The notes under the pieces are model-generated. The model did no database searches. It was given only the letters and a program-made list of their open reading frames with translations, and had not been told where the DNA came from. Positions 39,597 through 39,657 of a DNA stretch of 39,657 bases are shown here, in pieces. Origin of the DNA: Streptomyces niveus (lineage in GTDB: Bacteria; Actinomycetota; Actinomycetes; Streptomycetales; Streptomycetaceae); contig NZ_MDCR01000067.1 of NCBI RefSeq assembly GCF_001723055.1, positions 1 through 39,657 of the forward strand. The letters run 5' to 3'. How positions within the stretch are numbered: position 1 is the stretch's first letter; the number at the start of each line of letters is the position of its first letter. Made by a program: the position numbers and the translations under genes.

Positions 39597-39657
39597 GTCA
39601 TGTCTTCAAAGTCCCGCCTGGCCCGCGACGCCTGGACGGCACCTCTCCCCCGTAGCC

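Noticed and set aside
1..39657. CRISPR array, integrase, transposase or attachment site
   Set aside because: No regularly spaced short repeats, cas-like genes, recombinase motifs or flanking direct repeats were found.

Overview
The window is high-GC actinobacterial DNA that reads as Streptomyces. Codon third positions are strongly G/C, GTG starts are common, regulators are dense, and many start codons sit 6-7 nt after a TANNNT -10 element. No gene called here has an in-frame TTA codon that I can see by eye. From memory only, S. coelicolor carries allantoin genes near SCO6246-6248 and a GntR/ABC/ROK block near SCO6256-6260, so 1-17,700 may be syntenic with that region. There are no rRNA, tRNA, CRISPR, transposase or phage genes.

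Left part (1-9.2 kb). A divergent allantoin module comes first: an IclR repressor, allantoinase and allantoicase, with a promoter plus operator in the 391-bp gap. A convergent SDR gene follows. Next is a 960-bp gene-free stretch carrying about four degenerate tandem copies of a 155-185 bp repeat. After it come a NarL-type two-component pair, a cytochrome P450 and a hotdog thioesterase.

Sugar module (9.2-17.8 kb). A Gfo/Idh/MocA dehydrogenase is divergent from a GntR/UTRA regulator. Behind the regulator lie two tandem paralogous sugar-binding lipoproteins, a permease, a single-domain ATPase, a ROK kinase with a long charged C-terminal tail, and a translationally coupled membrane protein. A motif TTGTCC-N2-AC occurs three times in the idh-gntR gap and once against the -35 box of the transporter operon. 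This ties import, oxidation and phosphorylation of one sugar or polyol to one regulator.

Middle accessory part (17.8-27.7 kb). An ECF41-type sigma factor, with WLPEP, DGGGK and NPDKL motifs, precedes an MMPL exporter. A leftward operon holds two SDRs, a catalytic-barrel-less amidohydrolase fused to an Atu4866 domain, and a full amidohydrolase. It lies downstream of an XRE/MmyB-like regulator, and a shared TGGG-N7-CACCCAGG site lies in front of both regulator and operon. A second XRE paralogue faces away and runs into a truncated, frameshifted alpha/beta hydrolase remnant.

Right part (27.7-39.7 kb). A PcaL-type fusion (enol-lactonase plus carboxymuconolactone decarboxylase), an MBL-fold hydrolase, exonuclease III, a small unknown protein, a probably broken gene, a membrane-anchored unknown, gamma-glutamyltransferase, a small XRE regulator, an FMN/PPOX protein and a large proline/glycine-rich protein follow in turn. 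The window ends with an operon of a beta-ureidopropionase-type amidohydrolase and a class III aminotransferase, which together fit reductive pyrimidine (beta-alanine) catabolism. Nitrogen salvage (allantoin, pyrimidine, glutathione/glutamyl compounds) therefore brackets the window.
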